Source: Streptosporangium album
GTDB taxonomy: Bacteria; Actinomycetota; Actinomycetes; Streptosporangiales; Streptosporangiaceae
Assembly (NCBI RefSeq): GCF_014203795.1
Contig: NZ_JACHJU010000002.1
Location: 1,199,729-1,263,728 of the forward strand
DNA: 64,000 nt
Direction of reading: 5' to 3'
Made by a program: the position numbers and the translations under genes. Positions 54,259 through 62,998 of this stretch are shown in pieces. Every line of letters begins with the position of its first letter. Position 1 is the stretch's first letter. The notes under the pieces are model-generated. The model made no database searches, was not told the origin of the DNA, and saw only the letters and a list, made by a program, of their open reading frames with translations.

Positions 54259-54310
54259 CTGGGGGTCAAGGGGTCGCAGGTTCAAATCCTGTCGTCCCGA
54301 CCAGGTTTTC
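54259..54310 (+). repeat. attachment repeat of the integrative element (distal side)
   Basis: 52 bp identical to 35155-35206, containing only the 3' half of tRNA-Pro. Sequence past it again resembles the tRNA-distal hairpin and an integrase gene, marking a second element. Confidence 0.9.
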
Positions 54311-54320
54311 ACTGGTCGGC

Positions 54321-54350
54321 AAGGGTGTCTCTCGAAAGAGAGGCACCCTT
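54321..54350. terminator. hairpin at the second element's integrase end
   Basis: aagggtgtctctc pairs with gagaggcaccctt around a GAAA tetraloop with one mismatch. It occupies the same place as the hairpin at 35217 but with changed, compensating bases. Confidence 0.65.
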
Positions 54351-54378
54351 TCTGCATTCTGAGTGACTATCGCTCCTG

Positions 54379-54660
54379 TCACGTAAAGATCCGGTCTATT
54401 GCTTCGGCACCACCGAGAAGCACTGGGCGGATCTGTTTACGGTAGACCGCCTCGGTGACCGCGGTCCCGCTGTGGCCGATAAGTCGTGCGATGTCCTCCA
54501 AGGGGACGCCGGAGTCGGACAGCAGCGAGACGAAGCTGTGCCGCATCTTCCGTGGTGTCCAGTCCTTTGCCGGCAGCCCGGCATCTTTCACGACCTTCCG
54601 GAATGCCCGCCGTACGTTATGGGAGTCCAGGGGAGTGCCCACCAGGGAGGCGAAGACGAG
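54379..54660 (-). pseudogene. 3' fragment of a second tyrosine integrase
   Basis: About 93 C-terminal codons are nearly identical to the integrase at 35287 (AFRKVVKDAGLPAKDW; TPRKMRHSFVSLLSDSG; Tyr in TEAVYRKQ). The gene is cut at 54661 by the IS1380 element, and its N-terminal part is not found on the other side. It proves a second, related element once used the same attachment site. Confidence 0.88.
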
Positions 54661-56382
54661 CCTGAGCGTTTCACCAGCGCCGCCAGTAACGGCGACGGAA
54701 TGTGAGATCACGAGAAAAGATGCCTTCTGACCTGCTTGGATGCGACTTGTCGAGGGTCGTATCCGGGGCGGGTTGGAAGGCACCTTTCACGTGCAGAGTA
54801 GCGAGTGGAGCCAAGGCCTGGCGATGTCCGCCGACGGTAAGAACCAGATCGGCCACGTCGGCGGCCTGCACCTGCGACTACCGGCCCAGCGAACCGGCCT
54901 GACCGGCACCTTATCGAACGCGCTGCGGCGACGAAGATTCCATCCACTGCACGACCGGGGCCAGGTCCTGGTCGACCTGGCGGTCGCCATCACCCTCGGG
55001 GCCACCTGCATCCGCGACATCCGCCTGCTGGAGCACCAGCGGCCGATGATCGGCCCGGTCGCCTCCTTTCCCACCGTGTGGCGAGCGTTGAAGGAGATCG
55101 ACGAGGCGGCGCTGCGCAGGATCGAGCGGGCCCGGGCCGCGGTGCGCCGCCATGTGTGGACCCTGCTGGCCGCCCGCGAGGAGGGTTTCCCCTGGGCATG
55201 CGTCGACGACCAGGTGCTGGACGGGTGGACGGTGATCGACACCGACGGCTCCATCGTGTGCGCCCCGTCGGAGAAAGAGGGCGCGCACGGCACTCACAAG
55301 GGCACCTACGGCCACCACGGCTTCGTCGCGGTTTGCGACAACACCGGCGAGGAACTCGCCCAACTCCTGAGCCCGGGCAACACCGGCGCCAACGACGCCG
55401 AGGTGAACATCGACCTGCTGACGGCCGCGGTGGCCCAACTGCTCGGCCCATGGCGCAAGAAGGTCCTCATCCGGGTGGACGGTGCCGGGTTCTCCCACGC
55501 CCTGCTGGAGTGGATCGCCTCGGCCGGCGGTCGGGCCGGTCCCTGCTACCGCTGGGAGTATTCGGTCGGCTGGGCCTTCACCGAGCGTGAGCGGGCCGCC
55601 GTGGAACTTGTCGATGTCCACGACCTGTGGCAGAGCGCGACCGGGCCCGGCGGCCGGCCGCGCCAGGACGCGTTCGTCGCCGACATCACCGGCCTGCTCG
55701 GCGATCTGTCGGCCTGGCCGCCGGGACACCGGGTGATCGTCCGCAAGGAGCCCCTGCACCCCCGCTATGAAAGAGATGCCTCGCCGTATGCGAAGAACAA
55801 AGGCATGCGGTATCAGACCTTCGCCACCAACACCGCCCGAGGTCAGATCGCTTTCCTGGACGCCCGGCACCGCAAACACGCCCGTATCGAGCCCAAGATC
55901 CATGATCGGAAAGCGAGCGGCATGGGCCTGTTGCCCTCGCGGGAACTGCAGGTCAACACGGCCTGGCTGATGGCCACCGCGCTCGCCTGCGACCTGCGGG
56001 CCTGGCTGCAGCTGCTGGCTTTGGACGGCGACCTGGTCAAGGCCACTCCCAAGACCCTGCGCTACCGCCTCCTGCACGTTCCGGCCCGTCTCGTGTGCGG
56101 TCAACGCCGACGCCGGCTGAAGATTCCCGGCACGTGGCCGTGGGCGAACGCCATCGTGCGCGCTTTCGCACGTATCCAGGCGCTGCCCCACCCGACCTGA
56201 CCGGGGCTCATCGCCCCGGCGGCCATCGAGAGGAGGACAGCTGCAACATCCCCGGGTCCGTGGAACCCGGCGTCACCGGCACGCCAGCCGACGCGCGTCC
56301 CTGCCCGACCAGCACCCCGGGCAGGAATCAAAGCGACATCACGGGCGCAAGATCAACCGGCTACTACGGTGAAACAACGAGG
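54661..56382. mobile_element. IS1380-family element
   Basis: About 1.7 kb with imperfect 15-bp ends (54661-54675 CCTGAGCGTTTCACC; 56368-56382 as complement, 11 of 15 matching) around one intact transposase gene. No target duplication recognised. Confidence 0.75.
54791..56200 (+). CDS. IS1380-family transposase
   Basis: 469 residues from GTG 54791. DDE domain: WTVIDTDGSIVCAPSEKEG, LIRVDGAGFSHALLEW, and SPYAKNKGMRYQTFATN towards the C-terminus. The frame is uninterrupted. Similar genes occur singly in IS1380 elements. Confidence 0.88.
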   Translation: MQSSEWSQGLAMSADGKNQIGHVGGLHLRLPAQRTGLTGTLSNALRRRRFHPLHDRGQVLVDLAVAITLGATCIRDIRLLEHQRPMIGPVASFPTVWRALKEIDEAALRRIERARAAVRRHVWTLLAAREEGFPWACVDDQVLDGWTVIDTDGSIVCAPSEKEGAHGTHKGTYGHHGFVAVCDNTGEELAQLLSPGNTGANDAEVNIDLLTAAVAQLLGPWRKKVLIRVDGAGFSHALLEWIASAGGRAGPCYRWEYSVGWAFTERERAAVELVDVHDLWQSATGPGGRPRQDAFVADITGLLGDLSAWPPGHRVIVRKEPLHPRYERDASPYAKNKGMRYQTFATNTARGQIAFLDARHRKHARIEPKIHDRKASGMGLLPSRELQVNTAWLMATALACDLRAWLQLLALDGDLVKATPKTLRYRLLHVPARLVCGQRRRRLKIPGTWPWANAIVRAFARIQALPHPT

Positions 56383-56586
56383 CAGGCTCCTCGACATCGC
56401 GCTGATGTATGGCCAGACCTTGGATCTGGAGGCGACCTCCGCCGCCTCCCCGACACCTACGCCACTGGCGTATCTACCGAACTGTGGGCCAGTGCTCCGG
56501 CGTTCACGCCGGGGGCGAAGGCCCACGCGGGAGTGCCCCTTAGGCGCGAGCGTGCCCTGGCCTTCCGTGCCCGTGAGCAGGCCGGC

Positions 56587-56985
56587 TCACACGGGTCGTT
56601 TCCGCTGTTCGATGTACTGCTCAAGGACCGCAAGCGGTGCGCCGCCCACGCTTGCGGCGAAGGAGGAACCGGACCACAGATGCCCGCCCCACAGGCACCG
56701 GCGGACGTGAGCGCCGTATTCCTTGCCAAGCATCCGCGCCCAGAGGCCCTTCGGTGAGCCGGCGAGCGTGGACAGGGCGACCTTCGGCGGGTGGTGGACC
56801 AGCAGGTGGACGTGGTCGTGGTCGCCGTTGAACTCGCGAGGTTCGACCTCGAAGCCGGCGCAGACCTCGCGCATGAGTTCCTCGCAGCGCACCGGCCTCG
56901 GGTCGCTGAACCCCACACGCCGGTACCTCGTCACGGACACCACGTGTGCGTGCAGGGTGCGGACAGCACGGCGTCCGGTGCGCAC
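56587..56985 (-). CDS. tnpA: IS200-type Y1 transposase TnpA
   Basis: 132 residues from GTG 56985 (start uncertain, longer starts exist). Typical features: RRAVRTLHAHVVSVTRYRR, the HUH motif in GDHDHVHLLVHHPPK, and the catalytic Tyr in VLEQYIEQRKR. It cuts and joins single-stranded DNA at the hairpin ends. The frame is intact. Confidence 0.82.
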   Translation of the reverse strand: MRTGRRAVRTLHAHVVSVTRYRRVGFSDPRPVRCEELMREVCAGFEVEPREFNGDHDHVHLLVHHPPKVALSTLAGSPKGLWARMLGKEYGAHVRRCLWGGHLWSGSSFAASVGGAPLAVLEQYIEQRKRPV

Positions 56986-57039
56986 CTCGGGGGTTGGGAT
57001 TCCATCACGGTGACATAAACCAGACGATACGATCACGGT

Positions 57040-58308
57040 GTGGAGTTGGTGAAGCGGGCTCGTGCGCACGTGGCGCGACTCGACCTCGGCGCGGACCAGG
57101 TGGCTGTGCTGGACGCTCAGGCGCACACCGCCCGCGCGCTGTGGAACCTGCTGCATGAGTACGTCACCTTCCGCCAAGGCCGGTTCGCTACGTTGAAGGA
57201 CTGCGGCGCGGCGATCCGGACAGCCCGCCGCGAGATCGACTGGATGGGACGACTGCCCGCCCAGGCGGCGCAAGCGGTGCTGAAAACGTATCGGCAGGCG
57301 TGGGCGAATTTCTTCAACCCCGACCACCCCGCCCACCGGCCCACGTTCAAGGGCCGGGTGCGGACCCGGTTGGCCGTGGACGTCCCCCAAGCCCGCGATC
57401 TGCAGATCAAGCGGGTCAACCGGCGCTGGGGCGCGATCAATCTCCCCAAGGTCGGGCGAGTGCGGTTTCGCTGGACCAAGGACCTGCCCGGCCTCACCAG
57501 GGGCGGTGCCGCCGGGCGGATCACGGGAGCGCGGCTGGTCAAGGATGCTCACGGCCGGCAGGTGGTGTTTCGCACCCAAATTCTCCTCGCGCCGGTCCCG
57601 GCCGCGCACCCGGGCCACACGGTGGGGATCGACCGGGGAGTCACCGTCGCCCCGGCCCTGTCGGACGGCACGATGCGTGAGCACGCCCCCTGGCTCACCA
57701 GCGGCGAGAGGGAACACCTGCGCCGGCTGGAGAAGACGTCGGCTCGCCGGCGTGCGGCCCGGCCAAAGAGGACCCGCCCCTCGGGGCGGGAGCAGCGCAC
57801 CTACGATCAGATCGCCCGGCTGCGCGCGAAAGCCAAGCGCCGAGCCGTCGACTGGCAGCACCAGACCACCACCGAACTCGCCGACACGTTCGCTGTGATC
57901 AAGGTGGAGAAACTCTCCATTCTCAACATGGTCAAATCCGCCAAGGGCACGATCGAAGCCCCGGGCAGGAACGTCGCCCAAAAGGCGGGGCTGAACCGGT
58001 CGATCGGCGGCGAGGCGTGGGGCCGGACCGTCACCCTGCTCGAATACAAGAGTGCCGACCGGGGCGGACAGGTCGTCAAGGTTCCCGCCCCGGGCACCTC
58101 ACAGACGTGCCACCGATGCGGTCACCGTGATGCGGCCGGCCGCAACAGAACCGTGTTCGCTTGTACCAACCCCGCGTGCGGTTGGGTCGGCCATGCCGAT
58201 ACCAATGCCGCGATCAATATCAAGAACGCCGTCGGAACGCCGGTGTCAGGGCGTGGAGACCTCGGGGTTACCCGGTCGGTGAAGCGTCAACCCCCGCGCG
58301 CCGCTTAA
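57040..58308 (+). CDS. tnpB: TnpB, RNA-guided nuclease of the IS605 group
   Basis: 422 residues from GTG 57040. RuvC-like catalytic residues are present: Asp in HTVGIDRGVTVAPAL, Glu in VIKVEKLSILNM and Asp in HADTNAAINIKNA. A four-Cys zinc ribbon (CHRCGH and CTNPACG) lies between the last two. An N-terminal wedge region with basic helices precedes. All key residues are kept, so it is probably active, guided by an RNA from its 3' end and the right end of the element. Confidence 0.9.
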   Translation: MELVKRARAHVARLDLGADQVAVLDAQAHTARALWNLLHEYVTFRQGRFATLKDCGAAIRTARREIDWMGRLPAQAAQAVLKTYRQAWANFFNPDHPAHRPTFKGRVRTRLAVDVPQARDLQIKRVNRRWGAINLPKVGRVRFRWTKDLPGLTRGGAAGRITGARLVKDAHGRQVVFRTQILLAPVPAAHPGHTVGIDRGVTVAPALSDGTMREHAPWLTSGEREHLRRLEKTSARRRAARPKRTRPSGREQRTYDQIARLRAKAKRRAVDWQHQTTTELADTFAVIKVEKLSILNMVKSAKGTIEAPGRNVAQKAGLNRSIGGEAWGRTVTLLEYKSADRGGQVVKVPAPGTSQTCHRCGHRDAAGRNRTVFACTNPACGWVGHADTNAAINIKNAVGTPVSGRGDLGVTRSVKRQPPRAA

Positions 58309-58319
58309 CCGCGACGCGA

Positions 58320-58378
58320 CGGGAGAGTCTCCGGCCCCCAGGCCGGGGAGGAGTTCAAGCCTTCCGAGGAACACAGCA
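58320..58378 (+). ncRNA. probable omega-RNA scaffold end and guide region of the TnpB unit
   Basis: In IS605 elements the omega-RNA spans the 3' end of tnpB and the right end, finishing in a guide copied from flanking DNA. Here the terminal hairpin at 58331-58346 ends near 58358, so the guide would begin at about 58359. The 5' limit inside tnpB is not defined; this is inferred from family knowledge. Confidence 0.45.
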
Positions 58379-58393
58379 CAGAAGTCCTACCCC

Positions 58394-58975
58394 TCACGGT
58401 TGACCGAAGTACCGCGTGTGCTCGCGGGCAAACCATTCCTCCGTCAGCCGTACCTCGGTGATCCGCTCGGCCAGGATAAACGCGTTCACCTTCCACTCCT
58501 CCGACGACACGTCTCCCAGCAATGACAGATCCGCGAGATGGTGCTCGATGGCGCTGGCATCGCCGGCGGGAGTGTCCAGCCAGCGAAGGCGGCACAGTAA
58601 TTGGCCGTCACGAGCATAAAGCAGTGAGTAATGACGGAGCGTGTCGCCGATCACCAGGGAAAGTGCCTCGCTGTCGCCTGAGAGGCGGTCCAGCGATTTC
58701 GCGCCGCGGGTGTCTCCGGGCTCCATGACTATGAACCAGGGGGCCATCTCGCCGACTACAAGCGTATTTCCATGACCGGTTCGCATGATGTGCTCGTAGG
58801 ACTCGTCATCAGCATTGGAAAGGGTGCGGGGCGCGGCGCTCTGGGGGTCGGCGCCGACGGCAACGGCGAGTTCGTCGGTGCTTCTGGCGTGACACCAGGT
58901 GATACACGTTTCCTTCAGAGCCTCGCTGTGCCTGGCCAGGATGGCCTGGTAGTGAGACGCGGTTGCGCTGGGCAT
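58394..58975 (-). CDS. uncharacterised actinobacterial protein
   Basis: 193 residues from ATG 58975 with GAGGAGGG upstream. Features: ALKETCITWCHARSTDELAV, TLVVGEMAPWFIVMEPGDT and LRHYSLLYARDGQLLCRLRW, suggesting an alpha/beta fold of the kind seen in actinobacterial DUF families often linked to toxin immunity or sensing. No firm family assignment. It lies alone between the IS605 unit and integrase debris, preceded by a perfect 18-bp inverted repeat. Confidence 0.55.
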   Translation of the reverse strand: MPSATASHYQAILARHSEALKETCITWCHARSTDELAVAVGADPQSAAPRTLSNADDESYEHIMRTGHGNTLVVGEMAPWFIVMEPGDTRGAKSLDRLSGDSEALSLVIGDTLRHYSLLYARDGQLLCRLRWLDTPAGDASAIEHHLADLSLLGDVSSEEWKVNAFILAERITEVRLTEEWFAREHTRYFGQP

Positions 58976-58993
58976 AACCCTCCTCCTGTAACG

Positions 58994-59033
58994 GCTGGTT
59001 GCCGCGAGGCGTGTACGCCTCGCGGCAACCAGC
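58994..59033. terminator. perfect 18-bp inverted repeat with 4-base loop
   Basis: 58994-59011 pairs exactly with 59016-59033. It lies 18 bp upstream of the minus-strand gene start. It may terminate incoming transcription, or be the surviving terminator of a deleted neighbour. Confidence 0.6.
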
Positions 59034-59084
59034 TATGCGGTGACCATTCAGTTAGGTATCTTCACGAAGAAGCTCTCGAACGGG

Positions 59085-59293
59085 TGCCATCGGTCCACTC
59101 CGGTCTCGGCCCCACTGCCCCGTCCGATGTGGATCCGGCCTCCGGCCGGGCCCGGCTCTCCTACCGCCGCGCCGCCGAGCTGTTCGAAGCCGCCACCGCC
59201 GAGCTACCAGGCGGTGCGTGGACGCTGCACCAACTACGCCACAGCGCGCTGACCCACGCAGCCGAGGACGACGCCAACATCTCCCCCTGGTAG
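59085..59293 (+). pseudogene. C-terminal fragment of a tyrosine recombinase
   Basis: Contains ARLSYRRAAELFEAATAELP, then GGAWTLHQLRHSALTHAAED, with the HxLRHS box of integrases. It breaks off before the catalytic Tyr at about 59292, where it joins a hydrolase fragment of the opposite strand. No start is visible. Confidence 0.65.
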
Positions 59294-59372
59294 GCGGCGT
59301 CGAAGGTCAGGGTGACAAAGCCCGCGCTGGCCAGGCGTTCGGCGCACAGACCCGCGCCCGAGCTGAACACAA
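59293..59372 (-). pseudogene. fragment of an alpha/beta hydrolase gene
   Basis: On the minus strand CAERLASAGFVTLTFDAAYQ matches the strand-3/4 region of a family of dienelactone-hydrolase-like proteins. Only about 25 codons survive. It abuts the recombinase fragment. Confidence 0.5.
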
Positions 59373-59535
59373 CGTCGGCTGAGAGCCTGTCGCAGTTGCC
59401 GGGACAAGAATTAATCTTGGTGGGGACGGGTGAGTCAAAGGTTTTTGCTGAAGCGGCAACGGGATTCGCCGGTTTCTGGGCCGCCACCTATGGTTGCGAG
59501 GTGCGCCAGAGGAGCGCTTCGATACAGGGGGATCT

Positions 59536-60519
59536 ATGTCGCGGGCAGTTCAGGCTAGGGAAACACACCGTCTGGTTCCTTCCCCGGCGGGCCGGACCCA
59601 TCTGGTGGAGCAGGGCACCGGGCCGCTGGTGCTGCTGGTGCACGGGTTTCCGGAGTCCTGGTACTCCTGGCGCCACCAACTGGCGGCATTGGCCGCGGTC
59701 GGATACCGGGCGGTGGCCGTGGACGTGCGCGGATATGGCCGTTCGTCCAAGCCGGATGGGGTGGCGGCCTACCGGATGCTGGAACTGATCGAGGACAACG
59801 TCGCGGTGGTGCACGCCCTTGGCGAGGAGACTGCGATCATCATCGGTCACGACTGGGGTTCGAGCATCGCCGCCAACAGCGCCCTGGTCCGGCCAGAGGT
59901 ATTCACCGCGGTCGGGCTGCTGAGCGTTCCCTACGCACCACGGGGCGGACCTCGGCCCAGCGAGGTCTTCTCCCAGATGGGCGGCGAGGAAGAGTTCTAT
60001 GTCAGCTACTTCCAGGAGCCCGGCCGGGCCGAGGCCGAGATCGAACCGGATGTCCGCGGCTGGCTGGCCGGGTTTTACGCCGCGCTCTCCGGCGACACCA
60101 TGCCCACTTCCGGCATGCCCAACCCTCATTTCGCCACCCGCGGCGGCACGCTCCGCGAGCGGTTTCCCACCGGCCCGCTGCCGTTCTGGCTCAGCCAGGA
60201 CGACCTGGACGTCTACGCCAGAGAATTCGAACGCACCGGCATGAGCGCGGCACTCAACCGTTACCGGAACATGGACCGGGACTGGGAAGACCTCGCTCTT
60301 TGGGACGCGGCCCCCATCGTTCAGCCGTCGGTGTTCATCGGCGGCGCCCTGGACGCCTCCACCACCTGGCTGGCCGACGCGATCGACGCCTACCCCGTCA
60401 CTCTGCCCGGGCTCGTCTCCTCTCACCTCCTCGACGGTTGCGGCCACTGGATCCAGCAAGAACGCGCCCATGAGGTCAACCAGCTCCTGACCGGCTGGCT
60501 CGCCTCTCTGCCCACCTGA
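59536..60519 (+). CDS. alpha/beta hydrolase, probable epoxide hydrolase
   Basis: 327 residues from ATG 59536 (AGGGGGA upstream). The oxyanion motif is LLVHGFPESWYSWRHQ, the nucleophilic Asp is in IIGHDWGSSIAAN, a cap region follows, and the catalytic His is in GCGHWIQQE. GHDWG with Asp instead of Ser points to an epoxide hydrolase or haloalkane dehalogenase; the HGFPESWYSW motif favours the epoxide type. Monocistronic among mobile-element debris. Its natural substrate is unknown. Confidence 0.82.
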   Translation: MSRAVQARETHRLVPSPAGRTHLVEQGTGPLVLLVHGFPESWYSWRHQLAALAAVGYRAVAVDVRGYGRSSKPDGVAAYRMLELIEDNVAVVHALGEETAIIIGHDWGSSIAANSALVRPEVFTAVGLLSVPYAPRGGPRPSEVFSQMGGEEEFYVSYFQEPGRAEAEIEPDVRGWLAGFYAALSGDTMPTSGMPNPHFATRGGTLRERFPTGPLPFWLSQDDLDVYAREFERTGMSAALNRYRNMDRDWEDLALWDAAPIVQPSVFIGGALDASTTWLADAIDAYPVTLPGLVSSHLLDGCGHWIQQERAHEVNQLLTGWLASLPT

Positions 60520-60712
60520 ATCACTCCGCCGCTCGTCCGTGCCCGGACCGGCGAAAGCGGTGCCCGAACTCATCGACATTTCCGGCCCGTCGATCACCAA
60601 CCGGTGCCTGAACCCGGCGACAAACGGTGCCGCTTCTCGATCAGGGCCCCGGCGTTCCTGAGTTCTGATGCGGTATGGCGCGGTTGAGGGTTTCGACAGG
60701 TGGAATGCAAAA

Positions 60713-60774
60713 GAGCGCGACTTCTGGTGATCTTTCAGGTCTCTAATCCGAAGATCGTCACAGGAGTCGCGCTC
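60713..60774. repeat. ISAs1 leader hairpin (10-bp inverted repeat)
   Basis: GAGCGCGACT (60713-60722) pairs with AGTCGCGCTC (60765-60774), directly before the GTG of the ISAs1 transposase fragment. Such hairpins stand in the left ends of ISAs1 elements. Confidence 0.55.
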
Positions 60775-60987
60775 GTGTCCCCATCTTCCCCGACCAGCTC
60801 CTGCTTGGTCCCTCTTCTTGACCAGTTCGCCGACCTGGCGTTGTGGGAGGCCGAGTTGGCGACTGATCCGGTCGTGGTGGAATCGGCGTTGTTGGGCCGG
60901 TTGGCGACGGTCCCCGACCGGCGCTCGGCCTGCGGGCTGCGGCATCCGCTGGTGGTCATCTTGGCGTTGACTGACGAGCCCCGCATT
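60775..60987 (+). pseudogene. N-terminal fragment of an ISAs1-family transposase
   Basis: From GTG 60775 about 65 codons match the ISAs1 N-terminal domain (LLGRLATVPDRRSACGLRHP, then LVVILALT). The gene is cut by the IS3 end at about 60988; the remainder is missing. Confidence 0.75.
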
Positions 60988-62233
60988 TTCCGGACACCGG
61001 AGTAAATGAATCATATCACGCCGCCGTGCTATTCGTCAGCCATTCATCGAGCACTTCGACGGGAGGTCTGTATCCCAACGCGGAGTGCAGCCTCCTGGAG
61101 TTGTAGAAGCCCTCGATGTACCGAATGACGGCACGACGCGCTTCCGCGCGGGTGGCGAACGACCGATGGTGCACCAGCTCGGTCTTCAGCTTTCCAAAGA
61201 ACGATTCAGCCATCGCGTTGTCGAAACATATCCCGGTTCTCCCCACCGACCTCCGAATCCCGCGCCTTTCGAGTACCTGCCCGAACTCAGCCGAGGTGTA
61301 CTGGCTTCCCCTATCAGAATGGAATATCGCATCCACCGGAAGAGGAATGCGCTGCGCGGCCATCTCGATCGCCGCGCACACCAAACTCGCCGGATAGCGC
61401 ATATCGATCGACCACCCGATAACCGACTTGGAGAAACAATCGACGACCGTGGCCAAGAACAGCGGCCCCTCGCCGGTGTCGATCTGTGTGATGTCGCCGA
61501 CCATTTTGGCGCCGGGCGCCGACGCGGTGAAGTCCCGCCCGACCAGGTCAGCGATCGGATCGGCCTGCGCGTCGGCCACGGTGAGCCCCCGACGCCGCTT
61601 GACCTGCACCGGAAGCAGCCCCATCTGCCGCATGAGCCGGCGTACCAGCTCGTCGTCGACCACCTGGCCCGAGCGCAGCAGCTCGGCGTGCACCCGCCGG
61701 TAGCCGTAGGTACGGCCCGATTCGTCGAAGATTTCCTGAATTCTTTCCGCGAGCTCGTGTCGGCGTTGTTCGGTGACCGACGGCGGGCGATCCTTCCATT
61801 CGTAGTATCCCGAGGTCGACACATGGAGAAGACGGCACATCATGGCCACGGGAAAGTCGGCCTCCTCCGCACGGACGAGCGTGTACCGCTCGCTTACCGC
61901 TGCTCTTTCGCGAAGAAGGCGGCACATTTTTTTAGGAAGGCGTTTTCTTGTTCGAGCTCGGCGATCCGGCGTTCCATCTCACGGATCCGCGCTCGCTCCG
62001 CGGCATCCCGCGCCTGCTCGGTGTTCCCCGACCGTCGACGCTTTTCCTTGCTCACCCAGTTCCGTACGGTCTCCCGTGAAACCCCGAAATCCTTCGCGGC
62101 CTGCCCGATCGTCACCTGATCGTCCAAGACAGCTTTGACGACTTCGTCCTTAAACTCCTGGGCGTAGTTCTTTCCTGCCACGTACCCGTTCCTTCCAGAT
62201 CAGTCAGCACCCTACTGGGCACCGTGTCCGGAA
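60988..62233. mobile_element. IS3-family element, copy 1 (complete)
   Basis: Terminal repeats TTCCGGACAC at 60988-60997 and complement at 62224-62233 enclose two overlapping transposase frames on the minus strand. Flanks show no target duplication and belong to different old transposases, so a deletion followed the insertion. Confidence 0.85.
61016..62181 (-). CDS. IS3-family transposase OrfAB (programmed -1 frameshift)
   Basis: OrfA (62181 to 61894; MAGKNYAQEFKDEVVKAVLD; helix-turn-helix IGQAAKDFGVSRETVRNWVS; leucine-zipper-like end) overlaps OrfB (61927 to 61016). A7 at 61927-61933 in the coding strand reads A AAA AAA in phase, the usual slippage site. OrfB has the DDE integrase core: MVGDITQIDTGEG, VDAIFHSDRGSQYTSAEF and NAMAESFFGKLKTEL. 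Intact. Confidence 0.9.
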
Positions 62234-62239
62234 GACTGG

Positions 62240-62989
62240 GGGCTCCTCACTCGGGCGCTGGGCGAGTTCAAGCAGGCCGTTCTGATCATCCGCTGGCTGG
62301 TGGACGGCGCTCGGATCGCCCGGCTGGCCGCCGATAACGCCATCTCGCACGCGACCTGTGATCGGTACGTCGAAGAAGGGGTCACCGTATTGAAGGCCCA
62401 GGCGCCGACGCTACAGGAGGCGCTCACGGCGGCGAAGGCCGCCGGCTACACCCACCTGCATCTGGATGGCACGCTGATCGAAACCGACCGCTGCCGCGCC
62501 CTGGGCCCGAACGGCGCCGACCTGTGGTGGAGTGGAAAACACAAGCAGCACGGCGGCAACATTCAGGTCCTGTCCAGCCCCGGCGGCGACCCGCTGTGGA
62601 CTTCTGAGGTACGGCCCGGTCGTGAACACGATCTCACCTGTGCCCGCCTGCACGGCCTCCTCGACCCGCTGGCCAAGGCCGCCGAGGACGGGCTGATCAC
62701 GTTGGCCGACCTCGGCTACGTCGATGCGGGTATGGGGTTTCGCCTGCCGTACAAGAGGTCTCGGGGTGGCACACTCACCGACGATCAGATCCAGTACAAC
62801 AAGGTCCACGGTGCGCTCCGAGCCCTCGCCGAACGAGCGAACGCCCAGCTCAAGATGCGGTTCAAGGCACTGCGGAACGTCAGCAAGTGCCCTTGGAAGA
62901 TCGGCGGTATCGTCGCCGCGGCGCTCGTCCTCTTCCACCGGGAGCAAGCTCACAAGCAGCTGTCACCCAGCGTGAACGCCGGTTGCTGA
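62240..62989 (+). pseudogene. IS5-type (DDE_Tnp_4) transposase lacking its N-terminus
   Basis: Open from just after the IS3 end (WGLLTRALGEFKQAVLIIRW) to 62989. DDE motifs: YTHLHLDGTLIETDR, ITLADLGYVDAG and LAERANAQLKMRF. The start codon region was removed when the IS3 copy arrived; a GTG at 62300 could give a shortened product. Confidence 0.75.
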
Positions 62990-62998
62990 CAATGACTC

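Larger units (their letters stand above)
56570..58358. mobile_element. IS200/IS605-family unit (divergent tnpA and tnpB)
   Basis: TnpA (minus) and TnpB (plus) are divergent. A left-end hairpin (56570-56578 with 56585-56595) overlaps the tnpA stop. A right-end hairpin CCGGCC/GGCCGG (58331-58336, 58341-58346) is followed by ttcaa near 58358, as usual in this family. Exact ends are estimated. Confidence 0.75.

Noticed and set aside
54259..54302. Second tRNA-Pro gene
   Set aside because: Only the 3' half (anticodon loop to CCA) is present; the acceptor 5' strand and D-arm are missing, so it is an attachment-site duplicate.
56383..56586. Remainder of the second integrase on the far side of IS1380
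   Set aside because: None of the frames there resembles the N-terminal part of the integrase; the insertion was accompanied by loss of that part.
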